Source: Lujinxingiaceae bacterium
GTDB taxonomy: Bacteria > Myxococcota_A > Bradymonadia > Bradymonadales > Bradymonadaceae
DNA: 64,000 nucleotides
Direction of reading: 5' to 3'
Assembly: GCA_013697635.1 (NCBI GenBank)
Contig: JACCWM010000070.1
Coordinates: 27,973-91,972, forward strand
Below are positions 43,348 to 51,472 of this stretch, in pieces; positions within the stretch are counted from its first letter, which is position 1, and each line of letters opens with the position of its first letter. Both the position numbers and the translations under genes were made by a program. The notes below the pieces were generated by a model. It was not told the DNA's origin and did no database searches. It was given only the letters and a program-made list of their open reading frames with translations.

Positions 43348-43698
43348 ATGGCGACACACAAAGCCGCAGACGCAGCCCATCACGATCCGAACGCCGGTTG
43401 GGGGTGGCTTGGAGTCAAAGGGCTCTACAACCAGTACATGTGGGTCTGGCTCGCCCTGCTGATCTTCACGGCGATCGAGGTCGTCATCCCTGAGCCGGCT
43501 ATGATCGGCCTGGATTTTCACTTTCCTCGCCTCTTTGTGGTCTCGTCGCTGATCGTGATCGCGCTGGTCAAGACCTGGCTTGTCGCCTGGTACTACATGC
43601 ACCTGATCGCCGAGCGGCCCTCGATCATTTTGGTGGCATGTTGCCCGTTTGTCTTCTCGCTCTTTTTGACGATCGGGCTGTTCCCCTGGCGCTTCTAA
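43348..43698 (+). CDS. ctaF: Cytochrome c oxidase subunit IV (prokaryotic)
   Basis: 116 residues with three hydrophobic segments (MWVWLALLIFTAIEVVI; VVSSLIVIALVKTWLVAWYYM; CCPFVFSLFLTIGLF). The K-T-W-L-V-A-W-Y-Y-M-H-L pattern fits the prokaryotic subunit IV family. It closes the oxidase subunit operon; a terminator follows. Confidence 0.85.
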   Translation: MATHKAADAAHHDPNAGWGWLGVKGLYNQYMWVWLALLIFTAIEVVIPEPAMIGLDFHFPRLFVVSSLIVIALVKTWLVAWYYMHLIAERPSIILVACCPFVFSLFLTIGLFPWRF

Positions 43699-43732
43699 GC
43701 CAGACAAGCGACTCGGCTCGACACATTTGACC

Positions 43733-43771
43733 GCCCGGCCTCGAAACCAAAACGAAGCCGGGCATTTTTTT
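43733..43771 (+). terminator. Rho-independent terminator after the oxidase subunit genes
   Basis: Stem GCCCGGC (43733-43739) pairs with GCCGGGC (43757-43763), with a 17-base loop, followed by ATTTTTTT. It starts 35 bases after the subunit IV stop, so the act/cox unit probably ends here. Confidence 0.85.
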
Positions 43772-43860
43772 GCCCGCAACGTGGGCAATTGCCACCGATG
43801 CAGCTTTCTCCGATGATGGACCGGCGAAGGACTCAACACGCGAAGGTGCAAGGAGGCGCG

Positions 43861-44343
43861 GTGAAGTATGTGATTCTGGCGATTGCGGTTTGCCTGTTCG
43901 GCGCGATCATGTGGTCGAATTGCACTGATGCGCCCGTTAAGAGTGAGCAGCCGCCGGTCAATTTGAAGCTCGAAGCCTCCCTCGGGTTGGAGAACGACAC
44001 GGGTATCTTTGAGCCGCCCGGTCCCTGCACTCAAGGCGTCTGTTTGTTCCAGTGCCCACAGGGCGGCTGTAGCTTTGAGTGCGAGCCCGGCTTCACCTGC
44101 CGGCTGGCCTGCAACGCCGGCGGCTGCACGACCGCCTGCGAGGACGCAAAATGCACGGTCGCCTGCAGCAAGGGCAACTGCGACACGACCTGCGCAGGCG
44201 GCGTCTGCGACATCCACTGCAGCGGCGGTGGATGCACGAACACGTGCACCGGTGGCGCGGCCTGCAAGATGAGCGCGAAGGCGGGCACCGGCGCCGAGCA
44301 AAATTGCGACGACTCCACCTGCAGCTGCACGGGCTGCGATTGA
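43861..44343 (+). CDS. Membrane-anchored Cys-repeat protein, unknown function
   Basis: 160 residues from GTG 43861, chosen because AGGAGG (43851-43856) lies just upstream; the frame is open further upstream from TTG 43789. An N-terminal hydrophobic helix (about 2-18) ends near a Cys (WSNC) that is not a clear lipobox. After an acidic spacer come about seven copies of a nine-residue unit C-x3-C-x4 (for example CRLACNAGG, CTTACEDAK, CTVACSKGN, CDTTCAGGV, CDIHCSGGG, CTNTCTGGA) and a CSCTGCD tail. It lies between the cox terminator and ctaB, amid copper/heme oxidase assembly genes. Metal binding or disulfide stacking are possible; I recognise no family. Confidence 0.7.
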   Translation: MKYVILAIAVCLFGAIMWSNCTDAPVKSEQPPVNLKLEASLGLENDTGIFEPPGPCTQGVCLFQCPQGGCSFECEPGFTCRLACNAGGCTTACEDAKCTVACSKGNCDTTCAGGVCDIHCSGGGCTNTCTGGAACKMSAKAGTGAEQNCDDSTCSCTGCD

Positions 44344-44386
44344 TCCATGAGCCCTATTGGCGATCGCGACATTTTGCCATCTTGTC

Positions 44387-44415
44387 TTGACCTTGCCCAA
44401 CGTGCACGCTAATCA
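44387..44415 (+). promoter_or_regulatory. Candidate sigma-70-type promoter for ctaB
   Basis: TTGACC (44387-44392), 17-base spacer, TAATCA (44410-44415), about 84 bases before the ctaB ATG. Consensus match only, but it fits a new transcription unit after the Cys-repeat gene. Confidence 0.45.
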
Positions 44416-44498
44416 CAGGGCACCATCGGTTGCCCACGTCAGCGCCGATCTTTTGTAAGCGCGACGCCTAAAATACCCTCGTCTTTGAGCAGTTTGTC

Positions 44499-45563
44499 AT
44501 GTCGTCATCTGAGCCGCTCAGCAGCTTGCCGCCCACGGGCGCCAGCGCAAGCTTTGGCAACGCGTCGCCTCTGCGCCGTGCGTTCGCCAAGGCCGGTGAA
44601 TTCAACCAGCTGACCAAGCCGGGGATCATTCGCCTGCTCGTGCTGACTACGGTTTGCACGATGCTCGTGGCCGAGGGCGGGGTGCCTGAGCTGGGCCTGA
44701 TGTTTTGGACCGTGCTCGGAACGGCCATGATCTGTGGCAGCGCCAACACGATCAACATGGTCTGGGATCAGGATATCGACAAGATCATGGCGCGCACCTC
44801 GCATCGCCCGCTCGTCACCGGCGCGATTACGCCCGTGCAGGCGCTGGTCTTTGCCGGCGTCATGGGCCTTGGCGCGGTGCTGATCCTGACCTACTTTGCC
44901 AATCCGCTCGCGGCCATGATGGGCATCGCCGGACACGCCTTCTATGTCGTGATCTACACGATGTGGCTCAAGCGGCGCACGCCACAGAACATCGTGATCG
45001 GCGGCGCCGCCGGCGCTTTTCCGCCGCTCATTGGCTGGGCTGCTGTCACAGGTGATCTGGGCGTCACGCCGTGGCTTATCTTCGCGGTGATCTTTTTTTG
45101 GACGCCGCCGCATTTTTGGGCGCTCGCGCTCTATAAAGACATCGAATACGGCAAGGCCGGCGTGCCAATGATGCCCGTGGTCCGTGGCAAGCGAACGACC
45201 AAGCTTCAGATGCTCGTCTATATGCTCTTGCTGCTCGGGGTCACCATGCTGCTGGGCATCACCGGCGACATGGGCATCATCTACCTGGTGGCAGCCGTCG
45301 TGCTTGGCGCAGGCTTTACCTATTGCTGTATACGCACGGCCTTTGACGCCAGCGATTATTGGCCCAAGCGCACCTTTGCCTACTCGATCTTGTATCTGGC
45401 GCTGCTCTTTGGTGCGATGTCCGCCGATAGTCTCTACCCCCAGCACTTCACCGAAGGTCACTATTTGAGCGCCATCGAACGCGATGCCGCCAAGTACCGC
45501 GCCAAGCAGACCCAAGAGGAATTGCGTGAATTGCACTCGCCAGGCCGAGCTGTGCATCCCTGA
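44499..45563 (+). CDS. ctaB: Protoheme IX farnesyltransferase (heme O synthase)
   Basis: 354 residues, about nine helices. The UbiA-type prenyltransferase motif is N-M-V-W-D-Q-D-I-D followed by RTSHRPLVTG, and the second Asp-rich loop is Y-K-D-I-E-Y. It attaches a farnesyl group to heme B to give heme O, the precursor of heme A for the caa3 oxidase. CtaA, which would complete heme A synthesis, is not in the window. Confidence 0.95.
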   Translation: MSSSEPLSSLPPTGASASFGNASPLRRAFAKAGEFNQLTKPGIIRLLVLTTVCTMLVAEGGVPELGLMFWTVLGTAMICGSANTINMVWDQDIDKIMARTSHRPLVTGAITPVQALVFAGVMGLGAVLILTYFANPLAAMMGIAGHAFYVVIYTMWLKRRTPQNIVIGGAAGAFPPLIGWAAVTGDLGVTPWLIFAVIFFWTPPHFWALALYKDIEYGKAGVPMMPVVRGKRTTKLQMLVYMLLLLGVTMLLGITGDMGIIYLVAAVVLGAGFTYCCIRTAFDASDYWPKRTFAYSILYLALLFGAMSADSLYPQHFTEGHYLSAIERDAAKYRAKQTQEELRELHSPGRAVHP

Positions 45564-45578
45564 TGGAGCCGCCACTTT

Positions 45579-46217
45579 ATGTCTGACCCTATTGAAACTC
45601 CTCGAACACCCGACGGCTTACCGACTGCGCGCCCTCCGCAGACCGAGGAGCTACAGGCCCGTAATCAACGGGTCGGAAAGATGGCCATCGGCGTAATCGT
45701 TGGGATGTTCTTGTTCGGCTTTGCCTCGATTCCGCTCTATCGGCTGGTTTGCCTGAAGTATAATCCGGGCGGCTCGACCTGGTTCAACGGCAAATCCGAT
45801 CCCTATGTCGACGTCGAGATCGACACAAGCCGAACCGTGCGGGTGCGCTTTGCCACCAATGTCGAGCGCCAACTGCCCTGGGATTTCTCCTCGAGCGAGA
45901 ACTTTGCCGAGGTGCATCCGGGCGAAAAACGCCTGATCAAGTTCAACGCACGCAACCAGGAGTCGTTTGCGGTCAAAGGAAAAGCCGTCTACGACATCAA
46001 CCCGCCCGAGGCCGGCCAGCACTTTCGCAAGATCGAATGCTTTTGCTTCATTGAGCAGACGCTTGCCGGCAACGAGCACGTCGAGATGCCGCTGTATTTC
46101 TGGTTCGACTCCGAGCTGCCCGCACACGTCAAAGAGATCACAATCGCCTACACCTTCTTCAACGGCGACTCATCGATGGCGCGAAGCATTCAGAACCGCC
46201 GCGCCGACGCGCGCTAA
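45579..46217 (+). CDS. ctaG: Cytochrome c oxidase assembly protein Cox11 (CuB insertion)
   Basis: 212 residues. One membrane helix (about 31-48) is followed by a periplasmic domain with the hallmark KIECFCFIEQTL (CFCF copper motif), FVLATNV-type FATNVERQLPW and a YTFF end. It delivers copper to CuB in subunit I. It lies 15 bases after ctaB in the same operon. Confidence 0.94.
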   Translation: MSDPIETPRTPDGLPTARPPQTEELQARNQRVGKMAIGVIVGMFLFGFASIPLYRLVCLKYNPGGSTWFNGKSDPYVDVEIDTSRTVRVRFATNVERQLPWDFSSSENFAEVHPGEKRLIKFNARNQESFAVKGKAVYDINPPEAGQHFRKIECFCFIEQTLAGNEHVEMPLYFWFDSELPAHVKEITIAYTFFNGDSSMARSIQNRRADAR

Positions 46218-46220
46218 CAG

Positions 46221-46412
46221 GTGGACCCGATGGTCCAAGATCCCATAGACCCCCCAAAAGAGCACGACGAGCTGCCCACGCGCGGCTCGGGTTTTGACGA
46301 GCCCTCGGCCGCGGTCAAGCGGCGAAATCTCATCACGGCTGCGCTGATCATGGCCCTGGTCGTCGCCATGGTCTCGCTCTCGATGTGCATGCGCCCCGGG
46401 AGCTGGTATTGA
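46221..46412 (+). CDS. Small membrane protein in the oxidase assembly operon
   Basis: 63 residues, GTG start 3 bases after the ctaG stop, followed by surf1 whose TTG start overlaps its stop (TTGA). About 35 polar residues precede one membrane helix (NLITAALIMALVVAMVSLSMCM). The tight packing implies a real gene. The position suits a small oxidase assembly factor, but no family is recognised. The upstream polar part has no motif. Confidence 0.65.
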   Translation: MDPMVQDPIDPPKEHDELPTRGSGFDEPSAAVKRRNLITAALIMALVVAMVSLSMCMRPGSWY

Positions 46413-47182
46413 GCCGATTTCGGGTCAGTCTCTGGCCTACGCTTGCCACCCTGGTTGGTCTGTCGATCCTGCTCAGCCTGGGCACCTGGCAGAGTTTGCG
46501 CTACCTCGAGAAGTCCGCCGACGAAGCGCAGCGCGATGAACGACGCGTGCTTGCTCTGAGCGACATCCACGCCCTCTCCGATCTTGGTCCCGCGCTCGAC
46601 TATCGCCAGGTCAGGGTTCACGGCCGCGTGGACCCGGCGCACACTTTTCTAATCAAGCATCGCACGCACCTGGGCAAGCCCGGCTTTTGGTTGATCAGCG
46701 CCCTGGTCCTCGACGGCCAGCAAGAAATGCTCTTGGTCAACCGCGGCTGGCTGCCCTATCGCGAGGGACGCGAGCTGGCCCAGGGGCTTCGCGGCTCGGA
46801 TGAAGAGGTATTTGTAGGACTTGTGCACACGCTCGAGCGCGTCATTGCAGATCAGCGGCTTCGCGAGCGAATCCAAGTCGGCACGATCGAGCCCGAGGAG
46901 CTCGTCGAACTCGACACCTACGATCTCACGGCGATCTTGGGCACCCTGCCCATGCCCACCACAACGCGGCCCGTGATCATCACCCTGACCGACGCGCACT
47001 CCGGTGCGCCCTACCCTATCGCCAGCACCGACCAGATCACCGCGCCCTACCTCACGGCCGATAAACACCTGGGCTACGCGACGACCTGGTACACGATGGC
47101 GCTGGCACTGCTCGCCATGTTCATCGCCTATGGCATGGGCATGCTGCGCTCACGCGCGATGGCTCAGCCCGACGCTCAGTAG
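46409..47182 (+). CDS. surf1: SURF1 family oxidase assembly protein
   Basis: 257 residues from TTG 46409, whose T-T-G overlaps the previous TGA; the frame also opens at ATG 46385. Two terminal membrane helices frame a periplasmic domain. Signatures include LGTWQSLRYLEKS, YRQVRVHGRVDP, and LLVNRGWLPY. It assists heme A insertion into subunit I. It converges with the next minus-strand gene; the coding ends overlap by 7 bases. Confidence 0.9.
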   Translation: MSRFRVSLWPTLATLVGLSILLSLGTWQSLRYLEKSADEAQRDERRVLALSDIHALSDLGPALDYRQVRVHGRVDPAHTFLIKHRTHLGKPGFWLISALVLDGQQEMLLVNRGWLPYREGRELAQGLRGSDEEVFVGLVHTLERVIADQRLRERIQVGTIEPEELVELDTYDLTAILGTLPMPTTTRPVIITLTDAHSGAPYPIASTDQITAPYLTADKHLGYATTWYTMALALLAMFIAYGMGMLRSRAMAQPDAQ

Positions 47183-48609
47183 CGCCAGGCGACCCCAGCG
47201 CCTGCCCCGTTTGGGGCCAGCCATAGCGCCATCTGCGCAGCGTCGTTGTCGCCTGGCGAGAGCGCACGCCAGAGCCCCCAACCGAGCAGCCCGACGCCTG
47301 CACCCAGACCGACAGATCCGATGATGCGTTGCGTTCTTATGCTGGCACGCGCATCGTCGAATTGCGCCTGATTTTGGAAGCGGACCTCGCGCACGCCCGC
47401 GCAGTCGCCATCACTGAGGCTCAGGGCGTCCGGCGAGCAGCGCAGCTCCACGGCCTGTCCCTGGGCAAGGTAGAGAATTGCGCCGCCAGCAATGCCCACG
47501 GCGGCCCCTGTGCCAAACAGCGCGGGCGTAAGCCAAACCGAGCGTGGCGCCGAGGCCGGGCCCTGTGTGAGCGCGACAGGCTCGGCAAAGGAAAGCTCAG
47601 GAAAGAGGCGCGCCAGGGTTTGACGGGTGGATTCTTGGGCGTGTGTTTCGCTCCAGCGCGCGCCGGCGCTGCGCTCGACGCGAAAAATTGCCGCGCCAGG
47701 CTCACTTTGGCGCGCGCCGACGCCAACGAGCGTGTCGAGCCCGGACCAAAACACCAGCGCCCCGAGCGCGGAAGCGATGCCCGCTCGCTCGCCAGGATCG
47801 CCCGTTGCGAACACGACCTCCATTGGATCGCCGCCCGTCAACGGTGCCTGGATCGACTCGCCGCCTGCCACCGAAATGCGCCACAGCGGCGCCTGGTTGG
47901 AGCCGCAGTCCAGCGTGATAAAGTACGGTGTATCGGGATGAACATGGATTGCAAGTGCCCCGGCGGCCACGCCGTTGACCAGCCTCTGGCAGCCCTCGGC
48001 CGCGTCGGCGACCAGCGTCAACCGGGTTTGCGCCGCGGCGACGTGGGCGGCCTGGTCCGCGAGCAGCGCGATGATATCGGGGGGAACCAGTGACGCCGAG
48101 GCGAGCTTGCCCGGGAAGTGGCGCGCGAGATTTTGGGCGATGGCCTCGGCCTGCTCATGCTGCGCTTGCGCCCGGTAAGCGCGAACGAGCACAACACCGG
48201 CCTGAAATATCTGGTCGGCGTAATCTTGGCGCCGCGCCAGGACATCGAGGTTGTCGATTCCCAGCGTGAACAGCGGCAAGAGTTGGGCGATCGCCTCGGC
48301 CTCTCCCTTGTAGAAGAAGCGTTCGATTCCCTGAGCGATCGCTGCCCCAAGGCCCACAAAGGATTGCACGACCTGCCCGGAGGGTGGGCCGACCTGGTGT
48401 AGCGCAAGGCGTGCACGCAGCGAGCCGGGGCCGATCACGTCGATGCCTTGGTCAGCAAGCAACGCCGAGATGTCTTGCAAAAGCTCACACTCAGGCACTG
48501 CACGCTCGAGGCAGATCACGCCGACCTGGCGAGTTTCACCGGCAAGCGTCTGCGCACTGCTCATCGCCACGACGACCACAACCAACGCGCCCACCCAGCC
48601 CGTCTTCAT
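47176..48609 (-). CDS. Secreted protein of unknown function with C-terminal membrane helices
   Basis: 477 residues with a signal peptide (about 1-24, ending TLAG-E). The N-terminal part has an ICLERAVPECELLQDI segment with two Cys, then a helical repeat-like region (about 80-200) and a beta-rich domain. Two hydrophobic stretches close it (about 380-400 and 440-460), with a polar stretch and two Cys between. This layout is common in myxobacterial secreted proteins, often with PEGA-like parts, but no family is recognised. No partner gene nearby. Confidence 0.6.
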   Translation of the reverse strand: MKTGWVGALVVVVVAMSSAQTLAGETRQVGVICLERAVPECELLQDISALLADQGIDVIGPGSLRARLALHQVGPPSGQVVQSFVGLGAAIAQGIERFFYKGEAEAIAQLLPLFTLGIDNLDVLARRQDYADQIFQAGVVLVRAYRAQAQHEQAEAIAQNLARHFPGKLASASLVPPDIIALLADQAAHVAAAQTRLTLVADAAEGCQRLVNGVAAGALAIHVHPDTPYFITLDCGSNQAPLWRISVAGGESIQAPLTGGDPMEVVFATGDPGERAGIASALGALVFWSGLDTLVGVGARQSEPGAAIFRVERSAGARWSETHAQESTRQTLARLFPELSFAEPVALTQGPASAPRSVWLTPALFGTGAAVGIAGGAILYLAQGQAVELRCSPDALSLSDGDCAGVREVRFQNQAQFDDARASIRTQRIIGSVGLGAGVGLLGWGLWRALSPGDNDAAQMALWLAPNGAGAGVAWRY

Positions 48610-48870
48610 CTTGCCTCCTTGCCCGATGCCATCGAATAGTCAGAGTTTCTCTATTCTTGTTTTCGAGGGGAGGCTCAAATCTGTTGCGTACTTTCTGTGC
48701 GAGCGCGAGAGATTCTCGACGATCAGGCGACCCTCAACCCTGGATCATGCGCATTCCAGGCCAGCGAGCCGGCACTTTGGCGGCCTTTGTTGCCCCATTC
48801 GCCACAGGCACACCGATGGAGGGATTGCACCAAGATTGTGATCACCGCGCAGCCTGCCGTCGTCAGCTAC

Positions 48871-49395
48871 TCAGTATGAGGTCAACGCGTAGACCGGGCA
48901 GCCCAGACGCTCGCGCCCGTGCAAAAAAGCCAGTTCAATCGCAAAGGCGCACTCGACGATGTGACCGCCGTGGGTGCGCACCAGCTCGCAGGTCGCCGCG
49001 CAGGTGCCGCCGGTGGCGAGCAGGTCGTCGATGATCAAGACGCGATCGCCTGCGCCCAGCGCGTCGGTGTGCATCTCGACGCGGTCGGTACCGTATTCGA
49101 GCGCGTAGTCGACACCGACCGTCTTGTAGGGAAGCTTGCCCGGCTTTCGCACCAGCGTCAGCCCGAGACCCATCGCGTTGGCCAGCGCCGCGCCAAAGAC
49201 GAAGCCGCGGCTCTCAATGCCGACGATGTGGGTCAGCCCCTGGTCGGCGTAGCGCGCCTTGAAGTGCGCGGTGATATCGCCAAAGAGCGCACCGTCCTGA
49301 AGCACGGGCGTGATGTCCTTGAAGACGATGCCGACCTTGGGAAAGTCCGGAATGTCACGAATGGTGGCTTTGACGCGCTCGTCCAACTCTCTCAT
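48871..49395 (-). CDS. apt: Adenine phosphoribosyltransferase
   Basis: 174 residues from ATG 49395, the standard family length; a longer open frame upstream would overlap surE. The PRPP loop is VLIIDDLLATGGT, and the N-terminus has IPDFPKVGIVFKDITPVL. It salvages adenine with PRPP to AMP. It is 16 bases after surE and is the last gene of this minus-strand cluster. Confidence 0.96.
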   Translation of the reverse strand: MRELDERVKATIRDIPDFPKVGIVFKDITPVLQDGALFGDITAHFKARYADQGLTHIVGIESRGFVFGAALANAMGLGLTLVRKPGKLPYKTVGVDYALEYGTDRVEMHTDALGAGDRVLIIDDLLATGGTCAATCELVRTHGGHIVECAFAIELAFLHGRERLGCPVYALTSY

Positions 49396-49411
49396 TACGA
49401 CTCCACTGCTC

Positions 49412-50212
49412 TTATTGTTCCTGGCGCTCGTGTTGCTCGAGCCAAGTGTCACTTTCGAATTCTTCCCAGTGTTTCATCTCGCGGATGAAGGCATAGTGCG
49501 TCATATCCAGGTGGACCGGCGTGACGCTGACCAAGCCGTCGGCTATGGCGTTGCAGTCGCTGCCGGGCATGTCGTCAAAGCCCAGCTCCGCGCCGCCCAG
49601 CCAGTAGTACGGATTTCGGCGCGGGTCGAGCTTCTCGATCACCAGGCGACCGTAATTGCGCCGACCGAGCTTGGCGAGCTTGACGCGGGTGGCAGCGCTC
49701 GCGCCCTTGGGCACGTTGACGTTGATGAAGACGCCGCGCGCCAGGCCCTGGGCGAGCACCATTTGGGCCATCTTGGCGGCAAATCGCCCGGCGCACTCAA
49801 AATTGAGCTTTCCGTAGCCCGCCAGGCTAAACGCCACCGAGGGCACGTCGCAAAGCGTGGCCTCGACCGCGCCGGCCACCGTGCCGCTGTAGATGACGTC
49901 GTCACCGAGGTTCGCCCCGTTGTTGATGCCCGAGACACAAAGAGCGGGCGCCTTCTTCAAGACATGATTGAGCGCGATGTATACGCAATCGGCCGGAGTC
50001 CCGCTCACGGCGATTCGCCGCTCACCGATCTCCTCGACGCGCAGCGGATGGCGAAGGCTTATCGCGTGGCTGACCGCGCTCTGCTCGGTCTGCGGCGCGA
50101 CCACCCAGACCTCGCCCAGATCGGCCATCGCCGCCTCGAGGGCGTGCAGGCCGGGCGCGTGGATTCCGTCGTCGTTGGTCACGAGTATGATTGGTCTGGT
50201 CATGGCTGCCAT
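49412..50212 (-). CDS. surE: 5'/3'-nucleotidase SurE
   Basis: 266 residues. The metal site DD is in ILVTNDDGIHAPG near the N-terminus, followed by S in the QSAVSH loop and SGINNGANLG. It dephosphorylates nucleoside monophosphates and some other substrates. ATG 50203 is an alternative start. It begins 10 bases after the upstream gene, so it is in the same operon. Confidence 0.96.
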   Translation of the reverse strand: MAAMTRPIILVTNDDGIHAPGLHALEAAMADLGEVWVVAPQTEQSAVSHAISLRHPLRVEEIGERRIAVSGTPADCVYIALNHVLKKAPALCVSGINNGANLGDDVIYSGTVAGAVEATLCDVPSVAFSLAGYGKLNFECAGRFAAKMAQMVLAQGLARGVFINVNVPKGASAATRVKLAKLGRRNYGRLVIEKLDPRRNPYYWLGGAELGFDDMPGSDCNAIADGLVSVTPVHLDMTHYAFIREMKHWEEFESDTWLEQHERQEQ

Positions 50213-50222
50213 CGTTTAACGG

Positions 50223-50825
50223 TTAGCGGCGTCCAAGCGACACCTTCATTAAGTAGAGCGCCTCGCGCGCGGCGTTGGCGACGAGCTGGCTCTCCTCGGG
50301 CTCGCTGGCCACGGGCTTGATCCTCTGATCTGGACCCACGGCAAAGCTGCTCTCGAGATTGAGACCGACAAACTGGTCGAGAAACCCCGGCTGAGTCATG
50401 GCCCGATCACCACGGTAGTCGAATAGTCGAATCCGGGAAATGCGTCCCTTCGCGTCGACGCCGATGCCGACCTCGATGCGCACCACGCCGCCCTCGAGCA
50501 GGCGCGATTGCACACGCGGATCGATGAAGATCGCCACGCCGAGCAGCTTGCGCTTGCCGCTCGACTCGTCGACGGCGATGTAGAACTCCGGGTTCTTGTC
50601 TTCGGGATAGAGCTTGAAGCCCAGGTGGGCCTCGATCGCGGCCACTTGCTCGGGCGAATAGGACTCGCGACGCTTGAGAAAGTTGGTCGCCTCCGGAAAG
50701 AGCTCGAGCAAGTAGTTGCGCGTGATCTCCCAGCTACCAAAGGTTGCCAGATGGGCGTTGGCCGGGGCAGCAGGCACAGTCATCAACACGAGCACCGTGG
50801 CAAGGCCCAATATCCACACGCCCAT
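50223..50825 (-). CDS. Exported FMN-binding-domain-like protein
   Basis: 200 residues from ATG 50825, which gives a clean signal peptide (LGLATVLVLMTVPAAPANA); an ATG at 50864 would add 13 residues. The domain resembles FMN_bind proteins (RnfG/NqrC-like): an E-A-H-L-G-F-K segment, VGIGVDAKGRISRIRLFDYRGD, then FLDQFVGLNLESSF. The covalent-flavin SGAT motif is not present, as residues at the place read SEPEESQ. It may bind flavin loosely or not at all. Confidence 0.55.
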   Translation of the reverse strand: MGVWILGLATVLVLMTVPAAPANAHLATFGSWEITRNYLLELFPEATNFLKRRESYSPEQVAAIEAHLGFKLYPEDKNPEFYIAVDESSGKRKLLGVAIFIDPRVQSRLLEGGVVRIEVGIGVDAKGRISRIRLFDYRGDRAMTQPGFLDQFVGLNLESSFAVGPDQRIKPVASEPEESQLVANAAREALYLMKVSLGRR

Positions 50826-50877
50826 GCGTGTGGCGTAGGTCGCACCCGTTGCTCGCTTGCACATGACCGCTCTCAGC

Positions 50878-51168
50878 TCAGGACTCCTCGTCCTCGTTTT
50901 GCTTCTTGAGATGGGTGACCTGGCGGCGCAGACGATCGAGCTCGCGCTTCATCTCGCGAAGATCGTCTTTGGTCGCCAGGTTGAACTTGCGCGCGAGGTC
51001 GCCCTTCTTCTCGTCGAGACCGGTCTTGATCTCGTAAGAGGCTTTGAAGGCGGCTGCGAAGCCCTTTTGCACTTTTTCATTGCCCATGAGCTTTTGCGCG
51101 GTGTCGCTTTGCATCGCCTTGACCGCCGTCTTGAGCAACTCGTCTTTCCAATTTCCCATGGCCGACAT
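50878..51168 (-). CDS. Small phasin-like coiled-coil protein
   Basis: 96 residues from ATG 51168 (ATG 51159, MGNWKDELL, is equally possible). Mostly helical, ending in a charged coiled coil (LREMKRELDRLRRQVTHLKKQ) with an acidic tail. The composition resembles PhaF/phasin-type or PHA synthase-associated proteins but is too short to assign. A longer open frame upstream encodes nothing of family character. Confidence 0.5.
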   Translation of the reverse strand: MSAMGNWKDELLKTAVKAMQSDTAQKLMGNEKVQKGFAAAFKASYEIKTGLDEKKGDLARKFNLATKDDLREMKRELDRLRRQVTHLKKQNEDEES

Positions 51169-51472
51169 CCTATACGAAGATCTGGTATTGCCTGATGACC
51201 AACTGATACGAACAAAACGCGCTTCAAATTCCAGACGCGCGCTCGCCAGCGCGAGAGCTGAAACATTGTCGGTGCAGGCCAAAATGTCAAGCCGATCGGC
51301 AGCCGCCGGATACGATCGATTGGCGCAAGTAGGCCCTTTTTGCGCCATGTCGCTGAACGCTCTGCCCGAGGCCAAAAGACGTGCTTTGACCTTCGGGCCA
51401 AATTTTAGTACTCAACTAGGCTGAAATTCAGGTTCTTGACGCCTTGAGTCGTCTGGCTCGGTTGAGTAATAA
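51169..51472. other. Divergent intergenic region, 304 bp
   Basis: A TTGAGT (51444-51449), 17 bases, TAATAA (51467-51472) pair directly abuts the next ATG, so it would only work with a leaderless or internal start. No other clear signal was found. Confidence 0.35.

Noticed and set aside
42622..44400. Minus-strand frame spanning coxIII, coxIV and the Cys-repeat gene
   Set aside because: It crosses a terminator and three real genes on the other strand and has no family character.
48443..48841. Plus-strand open frames between the orphan secreted protein and apt
   Set aside because: Low-quality sequence with no motif, no ribosome site and partial overlap with a real minus-strand gene; the 260-base gap shows nothing else.
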